Assembly: GCA_026398575.1 (NCBI GenBank)
Contig: JAPLSP010000737.1
Coordinates: forward strand, 1 to 6,089
Direction of reading: 5' to 3'
Source of the DNA: Candidatus Sumerlaeota bacterium
GTDB lineage: Bacteria > Sumerlaeota > Sumerlaeia > JADFCT01
DNA length: 6,089 nucleotides
Shown: positions 1 through 5,277 of the stretch, piece after piece
Position numbering within the stretch: the stretch's first letter is position 1
Layout: each line of letters starts with the position of its first letter
The notes under the pieces: model-generated
The model's database searches: none
The model's input: only the letters and a program-made list of their open reading frames with translations
Told to the model about the DNA's origin: nothing
Position numbers and translations under genes: made by a program

Positions 1-524
1 GTAACTGTTTCAAGTCCTGTCAAGGCACCCGCGTACTCGGCAAGCCCCCCCCCTAGGGAATGTCCAGTAAGAAAAATAGGAGAATCTGGGTAATTTTTCT
101 TCAGGTCCTTGGCTGCCATAGCCGCCATCCTATATTGCTCTGTGCTGACGCTAGCCGCATTTTTCACGTCAGTGGATACGTCTTTGTTACCTTCCCAAAA
201 CCCCTTGTTAGTCTCCGTCCCTCGGAAGGCAAGTACTCTCTTGGGTGGATTGTCATTGTTCTTAAAGACAACAGCGTAGAATCCAATAGATTTATCCACA
301 ATTTCATGGTCTCGCCCCCATTCTCCTGGAGGCAGTACTTCACCTGAGGAGTCCTTTGTGTCTGTATAGGCGGCATCGGAGAGAGCCGCCATAACGTCGG
401 CATCTTGTTTCATCTGATCAATCTCAGCGTTAGCCGCCCAGAGCCAAGCAGGACCGAAACAGGCAGCGACAACGAGTAACATTGATTGCATGAGGGGGTA
501 AGAGGTCTTGTGTATCGAAAACAT
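1..524 (-). CDS. Secreted class 3 lipase-like serine hydrolase (C-terminus beyond left edge)
   Basis: The frame is open to the window edge; 174 codons are visible and the C-terminal part is missing. The ATG at 524-522 follows a good GGAGG at 7 nt. Residues 1-33 look like a Sec signal peptide: a hydrophobic stretch around residues 15-30 and an A-N-A cleavage site before Glu34, so the mature enzyme should be exported. Mature features fit the alpha/beta-hydrolase Lipase_3 group: a strand ending in AFRGTE (99-104), the usual oxyanion-side block, and the nucleophile elbow TGHSLGGGLAEYAG (153-166) with Ser156 as predicted nucleophile. The Asp and His of the triad would lie beyond the edge. The substrate is probably a lipid or other ester but cannot be told from sequence. 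The three glycines of the elbow are encoded by an uninterrupted run of nine G. It lies 105 bp downstream of the lipoprotein gene on the same strand and may be co-transcribed; I saw no convincing promoter between them. Confidence 0.85.
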   Translation of the reverse strand, partial: MFSIHKTSYPLMQSMLLVVAACFGPAWLWAANAEIDQMKQDADVMAALSDAAYTDTKDSSGEVLPPGEWGRDHEIVDKSIGFYAVVFKNNDNPPKRVLAFRGTETNKGFWEGNKDVSTDVKNAASVSTEQYRMAAMAAKDLKKNYPDSPIFLTGHSLGGGLAEYAGALTGLETV

Positions 525-629
525 CGGCTATCCTCCACATTTGGGGTTAGGAAGGAATTGGCAATGACAATCCCCTTGTTGCGAATATACTTGTTCAATC
601 GTTCCACGACTTCGCGGCGCACTTCTTAT

Positions 630-1919
630 CTATTGGATTTTGGACAAGGCTTCTTCGGCCGCCTTGCGCGCTGTCGAGCGAATACCTGAAGATCCGTACA
701 ATGAGAAGTATGTGAGGCCGGGATATCCGCAGGATTCTTTGATCGGCAGGATCAACTCCTTTGCGTCTGCATCCAAGGTATAGCCTGCATTGTCGTATCG
801 CCGCTCTATTGTTAGTTTTCCTTTTCCGTCCGAGCTTTTGACATGCACCAAGGTATCACCACAGTCAATAATTGCAGGCGAAAATTCTCGCGTAGAGCTG
901 AAGAGAGTATAAAGGGCAACTGCCTTGGAGTTTGGACCCTTAGGCGCTGGAATAGGCAGGCGCGTAATCTTTCCCGCGATAGAGAAGGAGTAGGGATAAT
1001 AGATCGCATCCATGGATTGGTCTGGTATTGCGAAGAACCCATTGATGTCGGTTGCAGTCTGAATGATCGTCATTTCGCCATTTCTCACGCAGGCGATCTC
1101 CACACCCATGGAATTCAAAGGCTCTAAATCTTTTCCTGTGTTTTCGTCGAGTTTGACTCGGAGCCTTCCAACGACGAACCCCTCCTTCCCGCGAAGATAT
1201 TGGGGACCAACCATCTCCTCGTATTCATCCTCGGTCAAATCATCGGACTGGAAATCTACTCCGAAGAAGCCAAGAACAAAGTCACTAACCTCTGACGGAT
1301 CTATTCCGAAACGAACATCGAATCCCAAGTGCGTCAGGAACGGCTCGGACAGGGCAAATTCAACGCCAATATTCTCCCAATACTGCCAGCCGCGATACAA
1401 AATCGGGTATCCTTCATGAATATCTTCTGCCCAATAGTCATAGTCCAATTCCTTGGCCGGGGCCTCGCTCCATCGCATGGCGCGGGAATTCATGCGCTTG
1501 GTCCACTGGCTTTGCGATTGCTTGAAATAGTTCATGGAACCGCTGGTATAACTCTGATCAATCTTCAGTCTCTGAAAGCACAAGAGGCCATAGCGCTGTC
1601 TGCTTTCCGGCCCTGCAAAGAAACCGCGCCCATCCATTTCAGCGGTCGAGCCGTTAAAATAGACGGCGCCCAAGTTCATGAATTCAGATGCTTGAACATG
1701 AACGCCAATAGCCGGGGGGACCATGCCAGAATCGGGGTTTTGTGAAGTGACGCCGACGCCAGCTTGGAAGATGTCGCAGAAATCATAGAGTCGGTTATGA
1801 GCGTAACGACAACCGCTCATGACCAAACCCAGGCATGCAAGAACTGCAAAGATCAAAACACGATGAAAGGGATGTAGGAAAACCCGGCTTTTGCTAATGT
1901 TTTTCATTGAATCGATCAT
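630..1919 (-). CDS. Lipoprotein of unknown function with a carboxypeptidase-regulatory-like domain
   Basis: 429 residues. The ATG at 1919 is preceded by AGGAGAGAGAC, a good ribosome site; Met5 is a weaker alternative. A basic N-terminus, a hydrophobic segment (21-35) and the lipobox VMSGC with Cys37 predict a lipid-anchored envelope protein; Met at -3 is slightly non-standard. After the anchor come NRLYDFCDIFQAGVGV (42-57), a GxYFNG/GRGFF region (84-101) and GFDVRFGIDPSEVSDF through GVDFQSDD (199-227). This recalls a lipoprotein family I associate from memory with planctomycete-like genomes. Residues about 250-316 read as a small beta-sandwich: a GVEIACVRNG strand followed by TATDINGFFAIPD, the T-D-x-G-x-F pattern of carboxypeptidase regulatory-like (peptidase-associated) domains. 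No catalytic motif is visible, so a binding or structural envelope role is an inference. It is the first gene after the promoter at 1966-1994, and the lipase lies downstream. Confidence 0.85.
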   Translation of the reverse strand: MIDSMKNISKSRVFLHPFHRVLIFAVLACLGLVMSGCRYAHNRLYDFCDIFQAGVGVTSQNPDSGMVPPAIGVHVQASEFMNLGAVYFNGSTAEMDGRGFFAGPESRQRYGLLCFQRLKIDQSYTSGSMNYFKQSQSQWTKRMNSRAMRWSEAPAKELDYDYWAEDIHEGYPILYRGWQYWENIGVEFALSEPFLTHLGFDVRFGIDPSEVSDFVLGFFGVDFQSDDLTEDEYEEMVGPQYLRGKEGFVVGRLRVKLDENTGKDLEPLNSMGVEIACVRNGEMTIIQTATDINGFFAIPDQSMDAIYYPYSFSIAGKITRLPIPAPKGPNSKAVALYTLFSSTREFSPAIIDCGDTLVHVKSSDGKGKLTIERRYDNAGYTLDADAKELILPIKESCGYPGLTYFSLYGSSGIRSTARKAAEEALSKIQ

Positions 1920-1941
1920 GTCTCTCTCCTGCGCCTAGGTT

Positions 1942-1970
1942 ATCAATTTGTTGAAAACAAAATCAATTTG
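1942..1970. repeat. Paired 9-bp direct repeat ATCAATTTG with 20-bp period
   Basis: ATCAATTTG occurs at 1942-1950 and 1962-1970. The copies start exactly 20 bp apart, about two helical turns, so they present the same DNA face. A GAA triplet a few bases beyond each copy is also partly shared. One copy covers the -10 element of the lipoprotein promoter and the other lies just downstream of the expected start point. This is a possible operator; the binding protein is unknown. Confidence 0.45.
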
Positions 1971-1994
1971 ACTGAATGCAATCTTTGTTGTCAA
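1966..1994 (-). promoter_or_regulatory. Sigma70-type promoter of the lipoprotein (and lipase) gene
   Basis: On the minus strand a perfect -35 TTGACA (1994-1989) is followed after exactly 17 bp by TCAAAT (1971-1966), a 4 of 6 match to the -10 consensus. Transcription would start near 1959, leaving a leader of about 40 nt before the lipoprotein ATG. The -10 element overlaps one copy of a 9-bp direct repeat, so regulation by a DNA-binding protein is plausible but unproven. Confidence 0.5.
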
Positions 1995-2059
1995 GCTCTT
2001 TTTTCGCTCTGCCCAATATTTTGTTCAATAATGAAAGCATCAGTGTCACGTGTGCAAAC

Positions 2060-2082
2060 TTGCGGGCCGGCGCAGCCTGCAA
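2060..2082 (-). terminator. GC-rich hairpin downstream of the permease, possible terminator
   Basis: The arms TTGCAGGC and GCCCGCAA (read on the minus strand) pair over 8 positions with one A-C mismatch around a 7-nt loop. The hairpin lies 45 nt past the distal permease stop at 2127. Only a short T run (GTTT) follows, so it is a weak intrinsic terminator at best. Its position between the permease and the next promoter is the main argument for it. Confidence 0.3.
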
Positions 2083-2126
2083 AATCTGATTCAAGATCAC
2101 AGGCGCTCTCCTCGCCCGTTGCGCAC

Positions 2127-2246
2127 TTATCCAATACCTGAATACCGCATCCAGTGTTCGCGCGGAATGCGACACGAGATAGATCGTATCATCCAGACGA
2201 TTATCGCCCATTTCATAGGATAGAAGATCGCAGCGAACCATCCCCA
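2127..2246 (-). pseudogene. In-frame C-terminal remnant of the ABC-2 permease after the TAG
   Basis: Directly after the TAG at 2249-2247, the permease frame stays open for 39 codons to a TAA at 2129-2127. It begins WGWFAAIFYPMKW and then AIIVWMI, a typical aromatic-rich membrane helix like those in the upstream protein, followed by a basic tail ending REHWMRYSGIG. Restoring a sense codon would give a 315-residue protein with seven hydrophobic segments. A single G to A change of TGG (Trp) to TAG would explain the interruption. This is why I do not trust the 94-codon GTG frame over the same bases. Confidence 0.6.
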
Positions 2247-3074
2247 CTAATGGGCGCTCAGAAGAGACAAATTGAAGAAATAGGGAATGATGCAGGTGAA
2301 TAACCAGATAAGAACATTGTTACCTTCTCTGGTGTACGGGGGATAAAAGCAGGAACAAATCGTGTAAGCCAGAAAATCCAACGCCACGGTCACCATCAGA
2401 TACGACAGGGTGCGCGCCGCGCTTCTCTGCCGGCGCAGCGAAACCCATACGACCGCCACCAGATTGAACAGCAGCGTTGTCACGAAGTATTGAAGCGTTA
2501 TATAGCAATGCCATGAAGTCCAATAATACTTCGGGAATTCAGCCATATTCCCGCACTGCTCGCCAAAGCGCAGGAGCCACCAGTTGAACCACGGCAGCAT
2601 GGTCAGATATAGCAGATAAATAATGGCAAAGATTCGGAGAAACCAGGGCAGGATAAAGGCCCATAGCAGTTCATATCGGCTCAAGGCGGTGCACATCAAT
2701 TCTTCCAGCCGCCCTTCCCGTCTTCGCCGCGTCCAGTCCGGCATCGCAAAGAACAGCGGCCCCAAATACAGGCACAGGTGGAAGAAATAGAACTGAAAGT
2801 CGTAGGGCGTAATGAATCCAGCCGGCGTTACATGCATCAGCCCATTAAATGGGTCAAGCCCCCAATGCGTCCAATCGCCACCCCGCCCGCAGCCCCAGCA
2901 TCCATAGCAGGCATGAGCGGCAATCAAGACTGCAAAGAACCAGGCCGGCCAGGAATGCAGCAGATGACGCCGCGCGGCTTTGAGTTCCACCGCCAACGCG
3001 GGATTATGCCGGGGGCTGACCGGCGCCACGATATCGTGCAAGCATTTCTTTGCTGATGAAGCGGAAAATTTCAT
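2247..3074 (-). CDS. ABC-2-type transporter permease, probably cut short by an in-frame TAG
   Basis: Inner-membrane protein, 275 residues to the TAG at 2249-2247. An N-terminal cytoplasmic part contains NPALAVELKAARR (24-36), like the NP-x-x-x-x-EL start common in ABC-2 permeases. Hydrophobic segments lie at about 42-60, 92-112, 136-162, 191-212, 221-245 and 252-274. The loop RRRREGRLEELMCTALSRYE (116-135) matches the 'E-x-G-x-LE-x-L-x-x-T-x-LS' cytoplasmic coupling region of exporter permeases, so an export or efflux role with a separate ATPase is likely; the substrate is unknown. No ATPase gene is in the window, and the exonuclease on the opposite strand separates this gene from anything upstream. 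A strong promoter at 3161-3189 serves it. The ATG at 3074 has only a poor ribosome site (GGAT immediately before it). The frame continues past the TAG with a further membrane helix (separate entry), so the gene is probably a recent pseudogene or is read through. Confidence 0.75.
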   Translation of the reverse strand: MKFSASSAKKCLHDIVAPVSPRHNPALAVELKAARRHLLHSWPAWFFAVLIAAHACYGCWGCGRGGDWTHWGLDPFNGLMHVTPAGFITPYDFQFYFFHLCLYLGPLFFAMPDWTRRRREGRLEELMCTALSRYELLWAFILPWFLRIFAIIYLLYLTMLPWFNWWLLRFGEQCGNMAEFPKYYWTSWHCYITLQYFVTTLLFNLVAVVWVSLRRQRSAARTLSYLMVTVALDFLAYTICSCFYPPYTREGNNVLIWLFTCIIPYFFNLSLLSAH

Positions 3075-3160
3075 ATCCAGTTTTTTTGCGCAGCCCGGTC
3101 TCGGCGGCTTCTAAGGGATTGACTTGGTCATTAGCAAGAGGGTATTTTCCCAGCGGAAAA

Positions 3161-3189
3161 ATTCTAGTTTGATAATGCTGGCCGGTCAA
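3161..3189 (-). promoter_or_regulatory. Sigma70-type promoter of the ABC permease
   Basis: On the minus strand TTGACC (3189-3184, 5 of 6) and TAGAAT (3166-3161, 5 of 6) are separated by exactly 17 bp. Transcription would begin near 3154, giving a leader of about 80 nt before the permease ATG. It is the best promoter match in the divergent region between the permease and the exonuclease. Confidence 0.55.
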
Positions 3190-3253
3190 GGCAGGACGGC
3201 GGCGGCAGATCTGCGCGCATGGATGTATTGCCCCTCATTCCAGTGTTTTGATC

Positions 3254-3259
3254 CAAGGA
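3254..3259 (+). promoter_or_regulatory. Ribosome binding site that fixes a TTG start for the exonuclease
   Basis: AAGGAG lies 9 bases before the TTG at 3269 (8 nt between the end of the motif at about 3260 and the start), the usual spacing. The upstream in-frame TTG at 3248 overlaps no ribosome site and would put AAGGAG inside the gene. The TTG at 3269 is therefore the preferred start, although the first ATG in frame is at 3281. Confidence 0.65.
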
Positions 3260-3268
3260 GATCGTCAG

Positions 3269-3790
3269 TTGAGCTACATCATGGTGGACGTTGAGGCGGA
3301 TGGCCCCATACCGGCGGACTATTCCATGATCTCTTTGGGGGCGGTCGTTGTTGAGCCGCGGCTGATGAAGACTTTTTATGGCGAGCTGCATCCTATATCC
3401 GAAGAATGGCTTCCCGAGGCGCTCAGCATAAGCGGTTTTTCGCGGGAAGAAACCCTGGGTTTTGGTGATCCCAAAGAGGTCATGACCGCGTTCCGGGAAT
3501 GGCTTCGGAAATATTCCAAAGGGCGGCCCATTTTTGTTTCTGACAATGAGGGATTCGATTGGCAGTTCGTCAACTATTACTTCCATCATTTTCTTGGCGC
3601 CAATCCCTTCGGGCATAGTGCGACGAATCTCAGTTCCATGTACAGAGGCCTTACCAGGGATGCCTCCCGATACTTCTCGCATCTGCGCGTCACGAAGCAC
3701 ACGCACAACCCCCTGGACGACGCGCGCGGAAACGCCGAGGCAATGCTGGCAATGAAAGATCAATATGCGATGCAAATAAAAATCCAATGA
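3269..3790 (+). CDS. DEDDh-family 3'-5' exonuclease (exoribonuclease type)
   Basis: 173 residues from the TTG at 3269, close to the size of a stand-alone DEDDh nuclease domain. All catalytic motifs are present: motif I VDVEADG with Asp7 and Glu9; motif II NEGFDWQFVNYYF with Asp97; motif III HTHNPLDDARGNAEA with His146 and Asp151 in the H-x4-D spacing typical of the DnaQ/RNase T superfamily. The sequence between (YSMISLGAVVVEP, FYGELHPISEEW, SGFSREETL) matches small stand-alone exonucleases usually annotated as 3'-5' exoribonuclease, Rv2179c-like (DUF5051). It would remove nucleotides from 3' ends with two metal ions, in the cytoplasm; whether the substrate is RNA or DNA cannot be told here. 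It is the first of three plus-strand genes, with the 155-residue protein 64 bp downstream. Nothing looks broken. Confidence 0.88.
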   Translation: MSYIMVDVEADGPIPADYSMISLGAVVVEPRLMKTFYGELHPISEEWLPEALSISGFSREETLGFGDPKEVMTAFREWLRKYSKGRPIFVSDNEGFDWQFVNYYFHHFLGANPFGHSATNLSSMYRGLTRDASRYFSHLRVTKHTHNPLDDARGNAEAMLAMKDQYAMQIKIQ

Positions 3791-3854
3791 TTGAACAGAT
3801 TCGATTGCGAAAAACTAAACGGAATATTTATTCGTTACCAGGAAAGAGGAAATA

Positions 3855-4322
3855 ATGGGATATTCTCTGCAGGCGCTCATCGGCAATACAAAAGCTATAG
3901 CAGAATTATCGGCATTGTATAAGAATGCCAAAGTGGTTGAACTCCCGCAAAACATATCTATGATTCCGATGACGGAGACATTTATCAATAAATTGAAACA
4001 AATCTGCAATATTTCATATACCAACTTCGATCAATTAATCCAATTTATTGAAGATGCAATAGCGGGGTCAACTGATGATAAAATTGGATATATTTACATT
4101 GACTATTTCGGCGGCGATGGTTCGAAAATGGGAATTATTTGGGAAAAACAGAAAAGAATTTTCCAAAGTGAAGGACATGAAGTCGCCAATGAGATGTTAA
4201 GGCTATTTGGCGTTATCAAGAAAAAGGGATATGATGAATTTGATACAATTGACTTGGGAAGATGCCGCCATACTGGAGAATGGATAAAACAATTGCCAAT
4301 TCCAAAAACAGACCTGCATTGA
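3855..4322 (+). CDS. Uncharacterised 155-residue soluble protein in AT-rich DNA
   Basis: The ATG at 3855 follows AGAGGA (3845-3850) at good spacing. The protein has no signal peptide, no membrane segment and no enzyme motif that I recognise. Visible features are an N-terminal MGYSLQALIGN block, KVVELPQNISMIPMT (26-40), a central beta-rich GYIYIDYFGGDGSK (78-91) followed by GIIWEKQKRIF, and DEFDTIDLGRCRHTGEWI near the C-terminus. The overall look, a small acidic-aromatic single-domain protein, resembles immunity-type or other accessory proteins, but that is only an impression. Hand counts give roughly 35% GC across the gene, against 53-62% in the exonuclease segments counted and up to about 70% in the glycosidase. 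This suggests acquisition from elsewhere. It lies between the exonuclease and the truncated arrestin-like gene, which starts 51 bp after its stop. Confidence 0.75.
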   Translation: MGYSLQALIGNTKAIAELSALYKNAKVVELPQNISMIPMTETFINKLKQICNISYTNFDQLIQFIEDAIAGSTDDKIGYIYIDYFGGDGSKMGIIWEKQKRIFQSEGHEVANEMLRLFGVIKKKGYDEFDTIDLGRCRHTGEWIKQLPIPKTDLH

Positions 4323-4373
4323 ATTGAAAAATGGAAATGTATTGATATTGTGGCAGGAAATGGCGGAAAAATC

Positions 4374-4826
4374 ATGAGCGATCTGAACATCCAAATAGAC
4401 GGCGGCAAGACTCATTTCCTTCCGGGCGAGGAGATCAAGGGCAGGATTTCCTGGCGGCTGGAACCGAAGGATAAGATGATCGAACTGCGCTTGTTCTGGT
4501 TCACAAAGGGCAAAGGAACCAGCGACGTGGAGATCGTCGAGAAGATTCCTTTTGAAAATCCGCCGCAAGAAGGCGCCAGCGATTTCCGGTTTGCGCTGCC
4601 GGAGGCGCCTCACAGTTTTTCGGGCAGATTGATCTCGCGATGCGATATTATCCAGAAGCTCCGCGATGTCATGCGTCTTGCGAAATTCAATTCCCTTGAA
4701 TGTCAGCCATGCCTTGATGGCTTTCTCTGCCGCTTGCTGACAATGAAAACCAACGATGCCAAAAAACGCAGCGTCCGAACCAAGCAAATATCCAGCAGCA
4801 TGAAGATCCTCGTCTGCCTTGGCTAA
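4374..4826 (+). pseudogene. Arrestin/Spo0M-like protein, C-terminus replaced at a junction near 4637
   Basis: From the ATG at 4374, residues 1-88 read as an arrestin-like N-terminal beta-sandwich: DLNIQIDGGKTHFLPGEEI, then GRISWRL, MIELRLFWFTKGKG and FRFALPEAPHSFSGRLIS, the usual strand order with the 'PYSFSGKLIS' type ending. The family normally continues with 'LVWALEL' strands. Here, from codon 89 (about 4638) to the stop at 4824-4826, the frame is simply the antisense of the HEPN gene and shows no arrestin character. The open frame of 150 codons is therefore a chimera. A GTG at 4350 could add eight residues, but the ATG is closer to the conserved start; the ribosome site (CGGAAAAATC) is weak. 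Such proteins are soluble scaffold or stress-related proteins of poorly known function. The fragment is unlikely to fold normally. Confidence 0.6.
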
Positions 4827-4871
4827 CCATTGCTGCACTACTTCACACTTGGCTTTTTCAGGCGGCGTCAT
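4638..4871 (-). pseudogene. HEPN-domain protein (toxin partner of MNT), C-terminal half lost
   Basis: The ATG at 4871 has GGAAGG as ribosome site, and that site lies inside the distal MNT reading frame. About 77 residues are HEPN-like (PF05168 type): helix 1 VVQQWLAKADEDLHAAGYLL (11-30), helix 2 GFHCQQAAEKAIKAWLTFKG (41-60), then FRKTHDIAELLDNI (63-76). Intact proteins of this group are about 120-140 residues; the last helices, which help form the nuclease dimer, are missing. Beyond about 4638 the open frame runs on to the TAG at 4203 purely as antisense of the arrestin-like and 155-residue genes, giving a 222-residue chimera. HEPN proteins paired with MNT act as RNase toxins or nucleotide-binding partners. 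This copy is probably inactive, which fits the broken MNT next to it. It overlaps the distal MNT frame by 14 nt, the usual MNT-HEPN arrangement. Confidence 0.7.
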
Positions 4872-4935
4872 AAATCACCTTCCCATACTTGTTTGCAGGA
4901 TAGGCAATCGCGCCTGCTATATCCTTGGTTTGTTC
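4858..4935 (-). pseudogene. In-frame C-terminal remnant of the MNT after the TAA
   Basis: After the TAA the same frame encodes 25 more residues, EQTKDIAGAIAYPANKYGKV followed by IYDAA, and then TGA at 4860-4858. This is the expected MNT family ending (helix plus 'Y/G-K-V-x-Y' strand), and it restores both the usual length (111 residues) and the 14-nt overlap with the HEPN ATG at 4871. A single substitution, for example TAT or CAA to TAA, explains the break. Confidence 0.65.
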
Positions 4936-5193
4936 TTAGCGGTTCTTTTCCATCACAATAATATCGAAAGGATAGCCCATTCCCCGAAGAGCTTTCTGAA
5001 TAGTCAGCCATTCCGCCTGAGCATCGGTGATAGTGTTTTCAAGGACTATCAGATCAATGTCACTATCACGGTTCATCTGGCCACTAGCGGCCGAGCCGAA
5101 AAGGATAATGCGCTGCGGATGCGTTACATCGCGAATGCGGCTAACGATCCGCTCAATCAATTCCTGATCTATGTCTGCCGATGGTTTCTTCAT
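4936..5193 (-). CDS. Minimal nucleotidyltransferase (MNT antitoxin), ending early at an in-frame TAA
   Basis: 85 residues to the TAA at 4938-4936. The polymerase-beta-like core is complete: FGSAASGQMNRDSDIDL contains the exact G-S-x10-D-x-D signature (Gly33-Ser34, Asp45, Asp47), and PFDIIVM supplies the third acidic residue, Asp77. Intact members of this family are about 100-115 residues. The missing end is still present in frame after the stop (next entry). MNT proteins paired with HEPN act as antitoxins; in the MntA-HepT system the MNT neutralises the HEPN toxin by adding AMP units. The ATG at 5193 overlaps the stop of an 11-codon leader frame (ATGA), and the only ribosome-like motif (GAAGG) is 12 nt away, so translation may depend on coupling. 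A promoter candidate lies at 5241-5270. With the triad intact, the short form could retain activity, but loss of the C-terminal strand makes this doubtful. Confidence 0.75.
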   Translation of the reverse strand: MKKPSADIDQELIERIVSRIRDVTHPQRIILFGSAASGQMNRDSDIDLIVLENTITDAQAEWLTIQKALRGMGYPFDIIVMEKNR

Positions 5194-5240
5194 TCTGGCG
5201 CAAGACCTTCAAGAGATTGTCTCATACCTTTCTGTAGGAA

Positions 5241-5270
5241 AACATAAGGCTCTTTCTGACCGCGTGTCAA
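5241..5270 (-). promoter_or_regulatory. Candidate promoter of the MNT-HEPN module
   Basis: On the minus strand TTGACA (5270-5265, 6 of 6) and TATGTT (5246-5241, 4 of 6) are 18 bp apart. The -35 starts only 7 bp after the glycosidase stop codon. No terminator is visible between them, so read-through from the glycosidase is also possible. Confidence 0.4.
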
Positions 5271-5277
5271 TCCTCTC

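Noticed and set aside
554..574. Imperfect hairpin (GGAATTG / CAATCCC) between lipoprotein and lipase
   Set aside because: Seven pairs with a mismatch and no T run, so it does not qualify as a terminator.
410..622. 70-codon minus-strand frame across the gap between lipoprotein and lipase
   Set aside because: Half of it is out of phase over the lipase signal peptide, whose reading is clearly genuine. No family resemblance was seen.
1963..2247. 94-codon minus-strand frame with a GTG overlapping the permease stop (TAGTG)
   Set aside because: Its first 40 codons lie over the in-frame permease continuation, which reads as a real membrane helix. Its end overlaps the lipoprotein promoter, and it has no recognisable character of its own.
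3119..3148. Plus-strand promoter-like TTGACT-18-TATTTT before the exonuclease
   Set aside because: The -10 is poor and far from the start. A GATAAT at 3171 is a comparable alternative, so I cannot choose between them.
3145..3160. Inverted repeat TTTTCC-CAGC-GGAAAA in the divergent promoter region
   Set aside because: Only six base pairs, AT-rich, just past the permease -10. It could be an operator half, but is too short to claim.
3004..3189. 61-codon minus-strand frame from a TTG, overlapping the permease start
   Set aside because: Its TTG coincides with the -35 element of the permease promoter, it has no ribosome site, and it overlaps the permease in another phase. It could be a remnant of an upstream gene's end, but nothing supports that firmly.
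3164..3787. 207-codon antisense frame
   Set aside because: Shadow of the exonuclease, whose catalytic motifs are on the plus strand.
4819..5247. 142-codon plus-strand frame
   Set aside because: Antisense of the MNT and HEPN start; the minus strand has the G-S-x10-D-x-D signature.
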